Origin: Nitrosomonadaceae bacterium
GTDB lineage: Bacteria; Pseudomonadota; Gammaproteobacteria; Burkholderiales; Nitrosomonadaceae
Length of the DNA stretch: 14,344 bases
NCBI GenBank assembly: GCA_919902625.1
Contig: CAKKRO010000032.1
Coordinates: 1 to 14,344 of the forward strand
Direction of reading: 5' to 3'
A model generated the notes under the pieces. It was not told the DNA's origin. It worked only from the letters and a program-made list of their open reading frames with translations, and did not search any database. Position 1 is the first letter of the stretch. Every line of letters begins with the position of its first letter. This document shows positions 14,072 to 14,344 of the stretch, piece by piece. A program made the translations under genes and the position numbers.

Positions 14072-14134
14072 ACATAACGTAAAGTTGATGGGCGCCGCGC
14101 CTCTGCGGCGTCCCGCTCGAACGTAAGGTTAACC
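14072..14134 (-). other. attC recombination site 3
   Basis: This is a short attC of 63 bp on the minus strand, from R'' GTTAACC-type (GGTTAAC, 14128-14134) to R' GTTATGT (14072-14078). L'' TTACGTTCGAGC and L' CATCAACTTTACG are good partners, and the central GGGACGCCGC / GCGGCGCCC forms the stem. It belongs to a preceding cassette whose gene would lie at higher coordinates, where only a repeat-interrupted 60-codon frame is found. The next cassette gene (261 aa) begins just after it. Confidence 0.85.
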
Positions 14135-14206
14135 CTGCTATTCGTGAATATCTGTATACCTGAATGAGCTATGAGAAAGAGAAAGCGCAGTCTTTTTTAA
14201 CACAAT

Positions 14207-14252
14207 AGGAACACAATAGGGCCAGGTCGAGGAACACAATAGGGCCAGGTCG
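14207..14252 (+). repeat. Perfect 23-bp tandem duplication
   Basis: Positions 14207-14229 and 14230-14252 are identical 23-bp units beginning AGGAACACAATAGGG and ending CCAGGTCG. A partial third unit (AACACAATAGG, 14199-14209) precedes and slightly overlaps them. The second full unit runs into the flanking repeat at 14235-14267. Confidence 0.9.
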
Positions 14253-14267
14253 CGAATCAAGAATATT
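14235..14267 (+). repeat. Copy 2 of the ~34-bp island-flanking repeat
   Basis: The plus strand reads CACAATAGGGCCAGG then TCGCGAATCAAGAATATT. This matches the minus strand at 12215-12249 with one indel and two substitutions. With that copy it brackets the cassette array in inverted orientation, about 2 kb apart. Confidence 0.8.
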
Positions 14268-14344
14268 ACAAGCTCGGTGCCGGGTTCAAGCATGTGCTGA
14301 AATGACTCGCTCAATGACATTTTCCGGTAACGATATGCAAGTAA

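Larger units (their letters stand above)
12253..14134 (-). mobile_element. Integron-type gene cassette array (CALIN or distal integron segment)
   Basis: Three minus-strand genes are separated by attC-like sites at 12529-12615, 13176-13263 and 14072-14134. Each has a TAAC-type R'' box, a GTTA-type R' box and imperfect internal palindromy. Non-coding gaps are short, start codons follow the crossover box within about 20-35 nt, and the stop codons of two genes fall inside the R'' box. All are hallmarks of cassettes. Because genes point toward lower coordinates, an attI and integrase, if present, would lie beyond 14344; none is seen here. The cassettes differ in composition from the neighbouring core genes. 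Confidence 0.85.
14138..14344. other. Repeat-disrupted remnant upstream of the cassette array
   Basis: A 60-codon minus-strand frame (14320-14138) ends just before the R'' box of attC 3, where a cassette gene should end. Its middle, however, is entirely made of the 23-bp tandem repeats and the flanking repeat, so it is unlikely to be an intact gene. The first residues (MSLSESFQHMLEPG) and the last (SLSHSSFRYTDIHE) could be remnants of a former cassette gene split by repeat insertion. No other gene, RNA or integrase piece is recognisable to the end of the window. Confidence 0.45.

Noticed and set aside
14199..14252. CRISPR array
   Set aside because: The 23-bp units are directly adjacent with no unique spacers, so they are a tandem duplication.
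14138..14320. 60-codon minus-strand frame before attC 3 as a real gene
   Set aside because: Its centre is translated tandem repeat sequence. At most it preserves the ends of a disrupted cassette gene, so it is reported only as a remnant.

Overview
The window looks like chromosomal DNA of an ammonia-oxidiser-like betaproteobacterium (Nitrosomonas/Nitrosomonadales type). The evidence is the rpe-gph-trpE and rph-rdgB gene orders, a diheme cytochrome c4, the C5-pathway gene hemL, moderate AT-richness, and short palindromic mobile elements. This placement is inferred from gene content and protein flavour, not from a marker gene.

Positions 1-11651 are mostly housekeeping. On the minus strand, rpe, gph and trpE form a compact operon (3141 to 216). 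A 160-bp palindromic mini-element sits exactly at the trpE stop codon, between that stop and a hairpin that was probably the operon terminator. Divergent from rpe are apaG and a short RsmI-like methyltransferase on the plus strand. A minus-strand rubredoxin-gloA pair faces them. Next come plus-strand thiD-thiE (overlapping) and hemL, closed by a strong terminator shared with the convergent cytochrome c4 gene. An exported or membrane-anchored protein with a divergent SPOR-like domain, then map, rph and rdgB follow on the plus strand. Base composition rises sharply inside the 3' end of map.

From 11652 to the end the window is an accessory island. It begins with a short hicB antitoxin gene and an upstream hicA toxin gene broken by a one-base frameshift. 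From 12253 to about 14134 there is an integron-type gene cassette array read on the minus strand. Three small genes for predicted membrane proteins of unknown function are separated by recognisable attC sites (12529-12615, 13176-13263, 14072-14134). For two of the genes the stop codon lies inside the first box of the attC. The distal attC (next to 12253) is truncated. Both ends of the array carry copies of one ~34-bp repeat in opposite orientation (12215-12249 and 14235-14267). The right copy also carries a perfect 23-bp tandem duplication. No integrase gene is visible, so this is either a CALIN (attC cluster lacking an integrase) or the distal part of an integron whose integrase would lie beyond 14344.

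The candidate for something undescribed is the island: cassette genes that all encode membrane proteins, including one tiny two-helix protein with a C-terminal zinc ribbon. They sit beside a decayed toxin-antitoxin pair and are bracketed by an unassigned inverted repeat family. The remaining genes are ordinary core functions: tryptophan, carbon, thiamine and heme metabolism, methylglyoxal detoxification, electron transfer, and RNA and nucleotide maintenance.
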